A DNA stretch of 64,000 bases from Simmondsia chinensis (GCA_018398585.1 JAGTTD010000013.1:10946492-11010491); one strand, 5' to 3'; numbered from the stretch's first letter, positions 12,742 through 23,666 are shown. Notes: generated from the letters alone by a model not told the origin. Program-made: numbers and translations.

Positions 12742-13623
12742 CTCTGAGACAGCAGCTACAATATTTTTTGTTTCTACAAGATGATCTTTATGCTTTGGAT
12801 CCTTAGACTGGTTCTTTTTGATTCTGCAATCCCTGGCTATATGTCCATGTTTTCTATAGAGATATCAATCTTCGAGAAATTTGTTATTTGGCTTTTGAAT
12901 TTTTCCACCAGGTTTGAAACTTGAATAGTGCTTCTTTCCTTTATTTTTAAACATGTCAGATGCATTGGTCCTTGCTTCTACAATGTTAGCCTTAGAAAGA
13001 TCTGATTATGAATACCTCATGTCCTTAAGTCTATTCTCTTCTTCAATCTTCAAGTGAATCTTCAAGTGGTTTACTAACTCTTCTAATGTCAGGCTTTTCT
13101 TTTTATGTATAAGTTGGTTTCTATAATCCTTCCAGAAATGTGAAATTTTTTCAATTAAAACATATGCTTATGTAATTTCACAAATTTTAAGACCTTCTGA
13201 CAATAGAGTAGTTACTATGTTTTTATATTCATGGACTTAATAAATTATCGGTTTATTGTCCATGAATTTGAAATCTAGCCACTTACTAATAGTATATTTT
13301 CTAGTCCCTGCATCATCACCTCCATATTTCTTCTATAGAGAATCTCATATTTCCTTTGATGATTCTAATTTTATATAAATATCAAAAAGACCATCACTCA
13401 TATAATGTAATAAAGTTCCTCTATAAGTTAGATCGTCTGTGGTGAATTTTTCTCGATAGGCTTTTTTCTCATTTTCACTGTCAGGTTCCTTTTTTCCATA
13501 GAGTACGTAATCGATACAAACTTGTTGAAGGAAAAACAAGATTTTCTGAGACCATCTTTTATAATTTTTTTTGTCAAGTGGTTCAACTTTAGACATGTCA
13601 GGAAGAGGTAATTTAGTTGCCAT
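12742..13623 (-). pseudogene. Copia gag (broken)
   Basis: It starts at the ATG at 13623 (MATKLPLPDMSKVEPL), followed by a typical copia gag helix region (NYKRWSQKILFFL). The first frame ends at 13345 with a stop after LESSKEI; coding similarity continues (DFKFMDNK, LTLEELVNHLKIHLKIEEENRLKD) through at least two more stops. The nucleocapsid knuckle near 12850 reads YLYRKHGHIARDCR: the His and last Cys remain, but the first Cys pair is lost. Confidence 0.8.
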
Positions 13624-14010
13624 GTTTAAATATAGGTAAACAAAACCGTAGCAGTAAATTACAGCGAAAGTGTTGCAGTAAATTATTTCAGTAATTTTTT
13701 TTTCCTCGTAGAAATCAGCGAAACATGTAATACATAAACAAAATCGTATTTTAGATTGTTAGAAAATCAAACAGTACCTGCAGAGAAACCGATCAAATAA
13801 ATGCAGTAAAATACAGAAAAAGAATTGGAAAATACTGCAGTGAAAATACGCAGGGAAAATACCGTTGAAATACGCAGGAAAAAAAGTAAAATTTTTGCAG
13901 TTAAATACTGTTGGAATACGCTGTAAATACTATAAAATTAAGCAGTAAATTTACAGTTAAAGTACGCAATAAATGCTGTAAAATTACACAGCAATTTTAG
14001 CAAAATTTTT
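13624..14010 (-). repeat. GCAGTAAA/TTTACTGC-rich leader and LTR end
   Basis: Short words related to GCAGTAAATT, TACAGTTAAAGTACGC and GCTGTAAAATTAC recur many times across the leader (13640-13756) and the adjoining LTR part (13757-14010). The pattern recurs at 8107-8360. It looks like an old, degenerate micro-repeat array of about 10-20-bp units covering the U5 and leader of this family. Confidence 0.5.
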
Positions 14011-14753
14011 CAGAAAGAAACTAGCAATATATCTAAACAAAGCAATCAAAAATGCAAAAAATTAAGAGATTGAATATAATACCGAAGTCACCGTGTCGTG
14101 GGAAGTACCACCGCCCTAAAAAATGATTTCACCACTGCTTTGGTGCAAACAGCTGTATTGGCGGCCGCCCTCCAGGATTAACACGGTTCGACCACTAACG
14201 TGCACTCGATAGCGACCGGGTATGAGAGCCGTAAGAACTTTGCCCAGTATTTGGAGAGGAAAACGGAGAAGACCGAAGGGTTAAGAAAGATAGAAATAAT
14301 ATTGCTATTAGTTTTTTGATACTGGTGCAGAGCAGCGAATGCATGTATTTTATAGTAGAAGAAGGCAGTACCCGAACCCAGAAAAGCCAAGGCAGTTAGC
14401 GGCGGTTTTTGAAGTGGCCAAAATTTAAGAACCCAATATCTCCTAACAGTTTTTATATTTGAACGTTAATGCTGTGAGGTTAACAGATTCATTTCGTTTC
14501 CGCAAAATAAACATATCTGGTAGTAAAAAAATGACCCATGCCCACGCCCGAGCCCGAGCACGGCACGGCGGGCGGGCGGCGCGCGTGTGGTATCCATTCT
14601 CTCATCAAAGAACTAGGTCAAAGGATGACTTTAACAAACCCATATATAAACCCAAAAACCCTCCCATCTTTTGTCTATGTGGGATGTGGTATTTTTGCTA
14701 TCCCACTTAGTTTTTTATTTTTGTCCTATTTTTCTTGTATCATTTTTCCAACA
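13757..14753 (-). repeat. 5' LTR of the 8107-14753 copia
   Basis: 997 bp. On the minus strand it begins TGTTGGAAAAATG and ends TTTCTAACA. A GC-rich, CpG-dense patch (about 14535-14590) lies in the presumed U3. An inverted pair GTGGGAT/ATCCCAC sits near 14680-14707. A TATA-like CTATAAAATA is on the minus strand at 14346-14355. Confidence 0.9.
14346..14355 (-). promoter_or_regulatory. Likely TATA box of the 5' LTR
   Basis: CTATAAAATA on the minus strand, roughly 400 bp into the LTR and upstream of gag in the correct direction. The same site is present in the left LTR near 8696-8704. Confidence 0.45.
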
Positions 14754-14989
14754 CCTGTGTATAAAATTCTTTTGCTTCAATGAAATTTTAGTTTTCATTT
14801 GCACTTAGTGCTCGATTGGATTGTGATCATCCCACAACTCATCAAAACTTTAATGATATTAGAGTAGAGCTTCGTTTGCACTTTTTCTCTGGTCCTTCTT
14901 CAATCATCGTTGATTTTGTCATGTGATCATCCTGAAGCAAAATCACTAAATCACTCTGAAACCTTCTACTAAATGATCAGCTAAGTGTT
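14754..14989. other. Flank of the copia relic, no gene
   Basis: AT-rich sequence without recognisable coding. A weak primer-binding-like stretch (TGATATTAGAG) at about 14854 could belong to the relic that follows, but the match is poor. Confidence 0.35.
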
Positions 14990-16060
14990 GTTACAACATC
15001 TAAGCATCAAGTTTAAGAAGTACATCAGAATTCCAAGATGTAGCTTTTGGTTTCATTCAACCAGAGGAACTTGCATGTCCCTTTTTCTTTACAAGCTTGC
15101 TAATTTTGTTGGTTATCCTTATGGTATTAAGGGATATGAATGAATGATTTCAATACTAGAACTTTCTTTATTTCCAGAAATGTTGTTTTTCATTTTTTCT
15201 TTCTTCAACACAAGCCTTATGGTGATCCTTTTGAGGGGATTATGTATAGAAGGATGTTGCTAGGCGTCCTTTTGTTGTGAGAAGAAGAAGTGATCCTTAT
15301 GATAGTGAAAATTTGTTCTACCTTGCTGCTGTAGATCTTATTGACCCTCTACCTGTGCCATCTTAGTCTCAACCTAAGCTAGTTGATAAAAGTTTGGTGA
15401 TTGAGACAGAGCATACTTTTGTCGGTTCCAATGTTGTATGTGATACCAAGTAAATAATGACGCTAATTAATTTCCTTTTGGGAAGGCCTATCGAGAATAC
15501 AGAGAAGCCTTCATAGTTGTTAGATTATCACTGTAATATATTAAAGAGTGAGACTTTAGCTGTTGATAAAACATATTGCTTCAGCATTCTCTTGAGTATA
15601 GCAAACTGAGTAAGCAGCAAAACTATCTAAATTTTGCTACATTCTCAGTTAAGAAATTTGAGTCTAACAATGAAGAAATTCAGTATCTCGAGTGGGAAAA
15701 TGCAAATCCACACTTGGGATATTGTGCCTTTGCCTCCCAATAAGAAACTCATAGTTTGTAAGTGGCAGTGTAGGGCCAAGTTCAAGTCCGATGGTAGTAC
15801 TAAAAGGTACAAATCTAGGTTATTAACTAAGGGATTAACTCAATAACATGGGATATATTTTATGGAAACTTTTCATCCTGTTGCTAAGTTAACCTCTGTT
15901 AAATCGTTACTTGCTTTGGCTTCTTGTTTAAATTGGTAGCTTGTGAAAATGGATGCGAACAATTTAAGTCTTCATGGTGATCTAAATGAAGACATATATA
16001 TGGAGCTTCCTTGCAGTATGCCAATGGATCCTACCACTTAGCACCGCTCATAGTCGTCCT
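14990..16060 (+). pseudogene. Ty1/copia pol relic (integrase end and RT start)
   Basis: Plus strand. Near 15105-15180 the frame reads FVGYPYGIKGY, the conserved text after the integrase core, followed by the rest of the linker in other frames. At 15634-15846 an open frame of 70 codons holds the RT start (WDIVPLPPNKKLIVCKW, then DGSTKRYKSRLLTKG). RT continues to about 16015 (FHPVAKLTSVKSLLALA, DEDIYMELP-like) across two stops. No LTRs are recognised. The segment 16061-16184 has no similarity that I can name. Confidence 0.75.
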
Positions 16061-16184
16061 TCTACAATTGTTTAACACCACCAATGTGCGCGTTACTGCT
16101 AATTCAACCCAAGGAGGACTCCTTTGCGGTCTTTGGCATCAATTCCAGACTTCTTATCTCCAGGCAACCATTGAGAGACCTCCA

Positions 16185-16378
16185 TGTTAGAATATATGGT
16201 AATAGTTGAATATATGGTTAGAATATATTGTATAGGATTATGTTAGAATATATTATATTATGGCTAGAATATATTGTGTAGGATTAATATGTATATGTTT
16301 CTATATATTGTAATTATGAGTTCTTTATAAATACAAGAGGGGGCCACCTCATTTGGTGTGTCCAATCCTAAACTTTCA
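16185..16378 (+). repeat. 5' LTR (194 bp)
   Basis: Starts TGTTAGAATATA and ends CTTTCA, two features of short copia LTRs. The internal word TTAGAATATAT recurs four times between 16187 and 16275, and a TATA box (TTTATAAATAC) lies at 16324-16334. Confidence 0.8.
16324..16334 (+). promoter_or_regulatory. TATA box of the short LTR
   Basis: TTTATAAATAC about 45-55 bp before the LTR end. Transcription would start near the LTR's last 20 bases. Confidence 0.5.
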
Positions 16379-16390
16379 TGGTATCAGAGC
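16379..16390 (+). other. Primer-binding site (initiator Met-tRNA)
   Basis: TGGTATCAGAGC directly abuts the LTR end. It is the standard plant copia site complementary to the 3' end of initiator Met-tRNA. Confidence 0.9.
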
Positions 16391-16402
16391 TACCAAAAGC
16401 TT

Positions 16403-16434
<32 letters not shown>

Positions 16435-16685
16435 TCAAGGCAAACTCTAGCCTCCCTTTTCTTCTTCCTTTTCCAAAAAACAAAACAAAAAAAAGAGAGA
16501 GACAGAGCCTAAATTAAAATTAAAACCCTAGCCCAAAGCCGCCGCCGGCTAGTTGTCTTCTCTCTCACGTGCCGCCGCCCCTCTTTAGGCTAACCCTAGC
16601 CAAGTTCCTTTACTTCTTGTGTTTTACACTCAACCAGCAGTAACATCGTCAACCACTATTCAAAAAAAAATTTTGGTTTTCGCTG

Positions 16686-19600
16686 TTGATTGTACTTGCT
16701 ATGATGATTGATTTTGTTTCACAACCTGGGCTACCTTTCCTTGGTGCTCCTATGTATGGTGAGAATATGTTATCTACTCCACACTTTTATCCTGCAAATA
16801 ATACTTATACTGCTGGTTCTAATATTTATTCAGGGTTTGCATCTCCTCACCATATTTTTCAATATTTTACTGCTCATTCTAATCCTATGATTGATTTTTT
16901 CTGGATAATGGACAGTGGTACATCATCCCATATGACTAATAACCCTAGTTTGCTTTCATCGCTGAGTCCTTATCATGGCTATGATAAAATATTGGTTGGC
17001 AATGGTGCCTCTTTATCGATTGCTGGGGTTGGATCTAGTTTTTTTAGTACACCTGTTGGTCGTTTTAATTTGCATAATGTCCTTTATGTTCCTGGTCTTT
17101 CCACCAATTTAATATCTATTCGCCAATTTTGTAAAGATAATTGTTGCCTTTTAGAATTTAACTCGGGTGGTTTTTCCATTAAAAATGTCAAAACAATGTA
17201 CCTCATAATTCGCTGTGCTAGCTCAGGGCCTCTTTTCTCCGCTCCTAGGTCATCCTCTATGTATGTTTCATTAGTTGCTTCTCAGATTACGCAGCCTCCC
17301 TAGCATCACCGACTTGGTCTTCCTGGGCAGCTGGTCTTGTCCTCATTAGTTAGACACAAATTCTTTTCCTGTTCAGGTTCTACTTCAGAGTCCAGTCTTT
17401 GTCATGCTTGTCAATTAGGCAAGCACAGTCTTTTACCTTTTAAAAAGTCTATTTCCTTTACGTCTCATCCTTTTGATATCGTTCATTCTGATGTATGGAC
17501 ATCACCTATTATTAGCTTCAGTGGTGATAAGTATTATTTGCTATTTTTGGATGACTATTCTCATTTTTTTGTGGATTTACCCGATGCGTGCTAAATCTGA
17601 GGTGTTTGATTTATTTGTTCAATTTTGAAATCTCGTGCCTAACCAATTTGGGATAGAGGTCAAACAATTTCAGTGTGATAATGGCACCGAATACATTAAC
17701 CAGGATTTTAATAAGTTGTTTGCTGAACGGGGCATTCTTAGTCAAATTTCATGTCCACGTACGTCCCACCAAAATGGGAAAGCTGAACGAATGCATAAAA
17801 CTATTGGAAATATGATGCGTACTTTTTTGTGTCAAGCTTGTATGCCTTTAGAGTATTGGGTGGAGGCTGTTCTTGCAGCTACATATATAATAAATCTTTT
17901 ACCCTCTACCTCTATCAAGAAGAAAATACCCTTTCAATGTCTTTACAAGGAAAAGGCCTCCTATGATCATCTAAGGGTTTTTGGTTGTACCTGTTATCCC
18001 ACCTTAAATGCTACTGTGCAGCATAAACTAGCACCACGGTACTAATTATGTGTCTTTTTGGGGTACCTGCCGAACCATAAGGGCTACAAGTGTTTAAATC
18101 TCATGACTAACAAAATTGTTATCTCGAGACATGTTGCTTTTGATGAAACAGATTTTCCTCTAGCCCGGTTGGGGGCCACTTCGCAGCATACTATGCATCG
18201 TCTTCAGCAAGTGTTCAAACCACCACTTGATGCGTCACCTTTCTATAGCCTATTGCCCCTCCCGGTTCCACCCGCCGCACCCTCCACTCATGCGGCTCCC
18301 TCGCCTCCATTGCCTTCCTCTGATACTTGCTTAATGTGGCCCACGCCTCCACCACAACCGTTGCCATTGCCATTATCACCACCGCCCGATCCACCTGCCT
18401 CTTCTCGGTCAGTTAATCCAATGGTTACCCAGTCTAAGGCTGGTATTACTAAACCTCTTCTCAAACCCTCAATGGTTGCTCTTTCTGCTATAACCAATAT
18501 TCCTTATTCCTACAAGCAAGCACTTAATGATGATAATTGGAAAAATGCAATGCTTGATGAATATAATATACTTCAACGTAACCACACTTAGACACTTGTT
18601 CCAAAACAAAGTACTGCTAATGTTGTTGGCTCCAAATGGGTTTTTCGCGTCAAACAGACTTCTACAGGTCAAATTGAACGCTATAAGGAGCGCTTAGTTG
18701 CTCAAGGTTACACGCAATGGTACGGTATTGATTATGATGAGACTTTTAGTCCTGTTGTCAAATCGGCCACTATTCGTAATGTCTTAACCATTGCGACATC
18801 ACGAAAATGGCCCATTCATCAGCTTGATATTAAAAATGCCTTTTAAATGGCACATTGAATGAAGAAGTGTTTATGAAGCAGCCACCGGGTTTTGTGATTT
18901 CTGATTTTCCATATTACGTTTGCAAGCTTAATAAATCATTGTATGGACTGAAGTAAGCACCCCGTGCATGGTATAATCGTTTTGCATCCTTTCTTCATCG
19001 CCTCGGTTTTCACAGTTGCAATTTTGATTCTTCCATGTTCACTCTACAACGTGGGACAGATATGGCTATTTTGTTGCTTTATGTGTATGATATTGTTCTT
19101 ACTGCTTCCTCTACTTCTTTCCTTAAGACTTTACTACACTCTCTTCAGTGTGAATTTGATATGACAGATTTGCGACGTGTCAACTACTTTCTTGGAATCT
19201 CTGTTTCTCACCTTCCTGATGGTTTATTCTTATCTCTGTCCAAGTATGTTCATGATTTGCTCGAGAAGACTGACATGTTAGCCTCCAAACCCGTAGCTAC
19301 TCCCACAGATTCCAAATCCAAGCTCTCTGCTTCTGATGGGGAGCTTATGACCGATGTCACCTTGTATCGGTCGGTTGTCGGTGCATTACAGTATCTAACC
19401 TTTACTCGTCCTGATATCTCTTATGCAGTGCAACGGGTGTGTCTATTTATGCATGCTCCTCGTCTTCCTCATTGGGTTGCTGTCAAACGTATTCTTCGCT
19501 ATGTTCGAGGTACTATGAATCATGGCCTTACTATCTCTCCTGGTGCCCTTGATCAGCTTGTGGCCTATTCTGATGCTGATTGGGCCGGTTGTCCTGACAC

Positions 19601-19829
19601 TCATCGTTGCACCTCCGGCTTTTGTGTGTTTTTTGGTGGTAACCTTGTTTCCTGGTCCTCCAAACGAGAGCCCACAGTCTCTCGCTCCAGTGCTGAAGCA
19701 GAATATCGAGCCGTTGCCAATGCCGTTTCGGAGTGTTGGTGGCTGCGGTCTCTCCTTAGTGAGCTTGGCATCACTATTCCTAAAGCAACCCTGGTCTACT
19801 GTGACAATGTTTCAGCAACCTATTTTGTA
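16686..19829 (+). pseudogene. Copia pol: protease to RNase H, several breaks
   Basis: Protease WIMDSGTSSHMTNNPSLL is intact at about 16900-16955, then VLYVPGLSTNLISI. The frame stops at 17301. GAG-pre-integrase and the integrase start follow (CHACQLGKHSLL, HSDVWTSP, LDDYSHFF; stop at 17592). The core continues at 17635-18045 (FQCDNGTEYIN, GKAERMHKTIGNMM) to a stop at 18043-18045. A proline-rich linker spans 18240-18420. RT runs from about 18520 with a stop at 18589-18591 and a frameshift near 18845; 19035-19829 is open and holds RT and RNase H (LLYVYDIVL in place of YVDDI, then SDADWAGCPDTHRCTSGF, SSAEAEYRAV, CDNVSATY). The YVDD-to-YVYD change removes a catalytic Asp. Confidence 0.88.
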
Positions 19830-20300
19830 TAGTAAGCTATTAAAATCACTTCAATGTAGCATTGTGCGATAAGCCACCAACTTTTCTACAATATAACATT
19901 AAACGATAAACCACCAACCCTCTCACAATGTAACTCTAGACAAAGAAACTACAAATGCTCTCACTAATCAAAGCAACCAAGCATGCTCTCTTCATGCTCA
20001 GGTGAACCACACTCAAACACCAAATACAAATAACCTAGCAAACGAACTTTTACAATTACTTTTCTCACTTTCTACTCCCCAACTGCTCCCCGGACACCAG
20101 TTTGCGAAAACCCATACATATCTCTTGCTTTTCTCTTTCACTTCGCACCTTACACTTATCCATGCCTATTGACTTGAAAAAAAAAAAAAAAAAAAAAAAA
20201 CCCTAAATCAAATTCAAAATTTTAATCTTCAAACATTTTCCTCCTGTTTCTTCTCATTTTCCATTTTGATGTCATCTTATTTTTTTTTTCTTTTTTGGTA
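19830..20300 (-). repeat. LTR relic related to the 22538-25296 element
   Basis: The segment shares the order and wording of the LTRs at 22538-23344 and 24497-25296: tandem units of about 37 bp (AATGTAGC, then CGATAAGCCACCAAC), then ATGCTCTCTTCATGCTC, GGTGAACCACACTCAA, CTTTTACAATTACTTTTC, and a pyrimidine-rich tail. It is clearly diverged from both, so it is an older or sister family. A poly-A run of 24 lies near 20177-20200. It abuts the broken RNase H of the previous element. Confidence 0.7.
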
Positions 20301-21419
20301 ATTCATGAGATGCATTATTTATTAATGAGATGAATAAATTTATTTATGTTAAATATATAATTCATAAGATAAATTATACATGTGGGATTTAAACAAACAA
20401 AAACAAAAAAGGGCCAAAGGCGTAAAACACCCGGGTGATCCACGCATCCCAGCAGTTAACGTGTCGTGCGCTAGTGCTTAATCGAGGATCCATATAAGGC
20501 AGGGGCAGTCAATCACCATGCAACACATGTCGAGCGCTGGGCCGCCCAAATCTGCTATCCGCTTTAATCAACGCGAACCTATTAGGGGCTGACACATGTA
20601 TATGTAAAGTAGAAAAATTGGGGAAGTATTGACTATGCTTAAGACGCCGTTTAGTTAGACTTCAAAACATGTATTCAGGTATTTTTAAATGTATCCCACA
20701 TCAAGAAATAAAGGTTTTTTTTTTTTTTTCCACATCCATCGTCCTATTATAAATAGGGATCTTGAAAGTTGAGTTTGGCACCGAATAATTTCCTAAAAAA
20801 TTATTTTTCAAAAAACTAGAGCAAATATTTTAGAGCCCACTGTCCGAGTGGTTAAGAGATCATTGCGGATGTGGTCTCACAGTTTAGTTTATAATCTAGA
20901 AATTCCCAATTTCTTTTCTTTAAACTTTCCTTCAATTTTCATATTTCTATTTATGGTTTTAATTTCTTATTTACTATGCTTTGCTTTTCTATGTTGTTAA
21001 GAATATATTAGTTTAGAAGTCTTATGTTTAGAATTATAAATTTTAAATTTATTCTGTTGCGCCGCTCAAGTCAATTTTAGGGAATATTTTTGAAATATTT
21101 TAGCTCAAGAAAGGAAAATGAAGACTATTTATAGGCTAATAGAATGACTCAAAAGAATAATTATAAAAGACCTAGAATTAGAAATTGAATACAATTTAAA
21201 CTTTTCTGCATCTAAATTAGAACCTTACTCGGAAGCTTTTTGGGCAAAAGGTTCCTACTCAGATCACTTGTTGGTGACCGAGGTGTAACACTTACTAGTC
21301 ATCTACTCATGCGAGGGACAATTGGGGAGTTAAGCTAATCATACATCCTCCTTCTCGAGCTTTCCAGAATTTGCCCTGCAACTCTCAATCTCGTCTCCCA
21401 ATTGGCTTTTTCTGTGGCT
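20301..21419. other. Non-coding stretch, mostly unassigned
   Basis: No reading frame is recognisable. The part 20400-20640 is less AT-rich and contains unique-looking sequence (GTGTCGTGCGCTAG). At about 20833-20850 the text TGTCCGAGTGGTTAAGAG matches the D-arm region (box A) of plant tRNA-Ser, but the rest of a tRNA is absent. Confidence 0.5.
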
Positions 21420-21880
21420 CAAGAATAAATGTCTAGCATTGAACACATTGAAGTGCACATATATTTTGGTAGTTTAAGACAGTAAGCATTAGAATTGATC
21501 TTTTCAGGCAATCATAATAGTCCAATTTTTTGGGCGAATAATATGTTTTTTTTTCTCCTCTGATTAGGAGATGTTCATGAGCCAGCACTAACTAGGTTTC
21601 CCACATTGAACTCCATGTACCTTTGTCGTAGATTAGCTGACTTATTATAGTATTCAGTAACGTACAACAAGGATTTACGGGTTTGTTGATGAATGTGCAG
21701 CAGGTTTCTAGTAAAGTGTTCCACTGTATTGTATAGGTAAGATAATGAAGTAGGTGCCAAAGCCAATGACGATCAGGTAGAAGACTATACACAACATAGA
21801 ACGGTGCGGACCATGAACTACGATGACTAAAATAATTAGAAATGAACTCGTCTTGGTATAATTTGTGTTACCATATCTTT
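21420..21880 (-). pseudogene. Ty3/gypsy integrase C-terminal relic
   Basis: On the minus strand the frames read SSWSAPFYVVYSLLPDRH (matching the gypsy STGKSPFEVVYG motif), then HIHQQTRKSLLYVTEYYNKS and MEFNVGNLV (matching the gypsy VEFQVGDLVWV motif), then KIGLL and EKINSNAYCLKLP (matching GPCRILKKINDNAYKIELP of the chromodomain-side tail). Frameshifts and stops are frequent. It is the only Ty3/gypsy coding trace I find in the window. No LTR or other domain is seen around it. Confidence 0.7.
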
Positions 21881-22038
21881 AAACTCTGTTTGACAAAGTA
21901 AGTTACCGAGTGAGCAATTGGTGACCTTGGTTTTTCCTTTACTTTGATGCTTGTAAACACTGGTACTACATAGTGTTATTCAGATGCCACAAACATCTTT
22001 TGAAATGATTGACAAATGTGTGAGACGGTCCAAGATGA

Positions 22039-22467
22039 GAAGATCACGGAAGAATAGTATGATGAGATAATCCTAGAAGCGGAGCGGGTAATAGAGATAG
22101 GAGAAAATGTGGGTTTCAACTCTGATAGTTTCGACCCAACTATGGTGGCAGATATTCTTGCTCATTGACATGGTTTGGGTGTCGGGTTGTAGTTTCAGTC
22201 CCATCCTTGGCTCTTGTGCTGGTCTTCTGGCTCGTCTCCAATTAGGATCCCTGTTTGTGATGGTTCTGCGTGCGTTGTTGCTTTCTTGTCCCCGTGTCTT
22301 GTCTGATCTTGCTCACGTTGCCTGCTATGTTGTATTTTGAGACGAGCGTTTTGTCCCTGTTTTCTTGTTGTATGGTGGTTAATTTGGTCCCCGTTACGGT
22401 CGGACTCTGGCCTCACCTAGCAAGTGGCCGGCTTGTTTAGCGATTCTGTCGCAATTTATCGAAAAAA
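22039..22467 (+). mobile_element. 5'-truncated L1-type LINE tail with TSD
   Basis: The same 14 bp, ACGGTCCAAGATGA, flank the segment (22025-22038 and 22468-22481). It ends GTCGCAATTTATCG followed by a short A tail. A related 3' end in opposite orientation lies at 27910-28202 (GTCGCAATTTATTG plus A tail, likewise with a TSD). TSDs of about 15 bp and poly-A ends are the signature of L1-type retroposition. No reverse transcriptase remains; only the 3' untranslated end was copied, or this is a SINE using the same tail. Confidence 0.85.
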
Positions 22468-22537
22468 ACGGTCCAAGATGATGGACATTGGAAGCCCATG
22501 TAAACGGTAAAGTTTTCGGAAGAATAGCTATGCAACA

Positions 22538-23344
22538 TGTTGGGAAAAATTCACACATTGAGCAAACGGAAGCGAAAAACAATAAAAACAACAAAAAAGA
22601 ACATACGATATTTTTACGTGGAAACCCACTCTCAACTAGAGGGGAAAAACCGTAGGACCCAACGGGGTACCAAAATATCCACTATAAAATTAAAGATTAC
22701 AATCTCCAATTATAACCCCTAACCCATACAACATCCTCAACACATGTGACTATTGCACGGTAAGTCACCAACCCTCTCCAATTGTGACTGCTGCACGGCG
22801 AGTCACCAACCCTCCTCAATGTAGCTTTGAACAGCAAGCCACCAGCCCTCCCACAATGGAGCTTTGGACAGAGGAAGCTACAAAAACTCTCTTCAACACT
22901 CTTAATCAAGGCACCCGAGTATGACTCCCTTCATACTCGGGTGAACCCCACTCAATATCTTAACAAAACAACCTCACAAACACAAACACTTAACAATTAT
23001 TTTCACACTCTCCCCCTACCCGGGTGCCCCCGGGCAGCCCTTTACAAACCCAACTCACTCTCTACATTTCTCTTTCTTTTTCTTCTCTCTATTTTTTCTC
23101 TACACTTCTACCACAACCTACCCCTTTATTTATAACAAAACACCAAAGCAAAAAAGGCAAAAAATACATATTAGTTTACTTGTACAAGTAAACTTCTCAA
23201 CCCTTACTTGAAAGACTCAACTTCCCAATTTTTCTTTTTCTTTTTTTCCATTTTCATTTTTCTCTTTTTTGATTTTTTTCAGATTTTTTCTTTTTCCTTT
23301 TTCTTCTTTTATATATTAAATTTGGGGTAAAAAATCTCCCAACA
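22538..23344 (-). repeat. 3' LTR of the composite element
   Basis: 807 bp and closely similar to 24497-25296. It contains four tandem units of about 37 bp (from 22745) and a long pyrimidine-rich stretch (about 23225-23320). Confidence 0.9.
22745..22881 (-). repeat. Tandem 37-bp units inside the LTR
   Basis: Units start at 22745, 22783, 22820 and 22857, each beginning TGTGACT or TGTAGCT and including CACC(A)ACCCTC. The last is partial. The array is repeated in the other LTR (from about 24704) and, diverged, in the relic at 19846. Confidence 0.75.
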
Positions 23345-23365
23345 AATCTCTCACTTACCTCAAAA

Positions 23366-23650
23366 TTAATTTTTCACATACTCCTTTTTTTTTTTTTTTT
23401 TCCTTTTCTCACACATTTTTTTTTTCTTCATCTTCTTTATAATGTCTTCCACTCTTTCTCTCTCCTCTTCATGCTTTTCCAGAAACATAATAGCCCACCA
23501 AAAAATGTTGCAATCATCTTCCTCCCTTTTCGTCATCCTCTGGCCACCGGCGTCAAGATCGGCACCCTCTAGCACCGCAGCGAACCACCCATTCGAACCA
23601 TCTTTGCCATCCTCTTCAATCTTTACATATCTGATTTTTCTTCTCTTCAT
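23366..23650 (-). CDS. Unrecognised small ORF in the composite element
   Basis: About 94 codons from the ATG at 23650, shortly after the inner primer-binding site: a charged, Lys/Glu-rich protein with a middle DAGGQRMTKREEDD segment and a very basic, low-complexity end (Lys runs encoded by a C/T-rich strand). I recognise no domain. Its place right behind a primer-binding site is where gag would begin, so it may be a remnant of a gag start or simply chance. No CCHC knuckle is present. Confidence 0.25.
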   Translation of the reverse strand: MKRRKIRYVKIEEDGKDGSNGWFAAVLEGADLDAGGQRMTKREEDDCNIFWWAIMFLEKHEEERERVEDIIKKMKKKKMCEKRKKKKKKEYVKN

Positions 23651-23666
23651 CAAGCTTTCCCAACAT

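Larger units (their letters stand above)
8107..14753 (-). mobile_element. Ty1/copia element with LTRs of about 1 kb
   Basis: Two long direct repeats, 8107-9092 (986 bp) and 13757-14753 (997 bp), enclose a minus-strand gag-pol. Both start TGTTAGAAAAT on the plus strand; the right copy ends CCAACA and the left AAACA. A polypurine tract lies just right of the left LTR (minus strand GTGGGGGG). Gag begins at 13623. No clear 5-bp TSD is seen (left flank TCCAA, right flank CCTGT). The gap between the gag start and the LTR has no obvious Met-tRNA site. Confidence 0.9.
16185..19829 (+). mobile_element. Ty1/copia element with 194-bp LTR, 3' end lost
   Basis: A plus-strand element with a short 5' LTR (16185-16378) directly followed by a perfect primer-binding site TGGTATCAGAGC (16379-16390). 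The leader contains a CT microsatellite (about 16408-16434). Coding remnants start at the protease region; almost all of gag is missing. The element stops abruptly inside RNase H at 19829, where sequence of another LTR family begins. No 3' LTR is present. Confidence 0.88.

Noticed and set aside
8107..14753. A 5-bp TSD around the 1-kb-LTR copia
   Set aside because: The flanks read TCCAA and CCTGT; I could not find a duplication even when shifting the borders by a few bases.
18288..18497. Gly-rich minus-strand open frame
   Set aside because: It is the antisense of the proline-rich linker of the copia pol at 18240-18420.
20820..20900. A tRNA-Ser gene
   Set aside because: Only the D-arm matches; no acceptor stem pairing, anticodon arm or T-arm with GGTTCGA is present.
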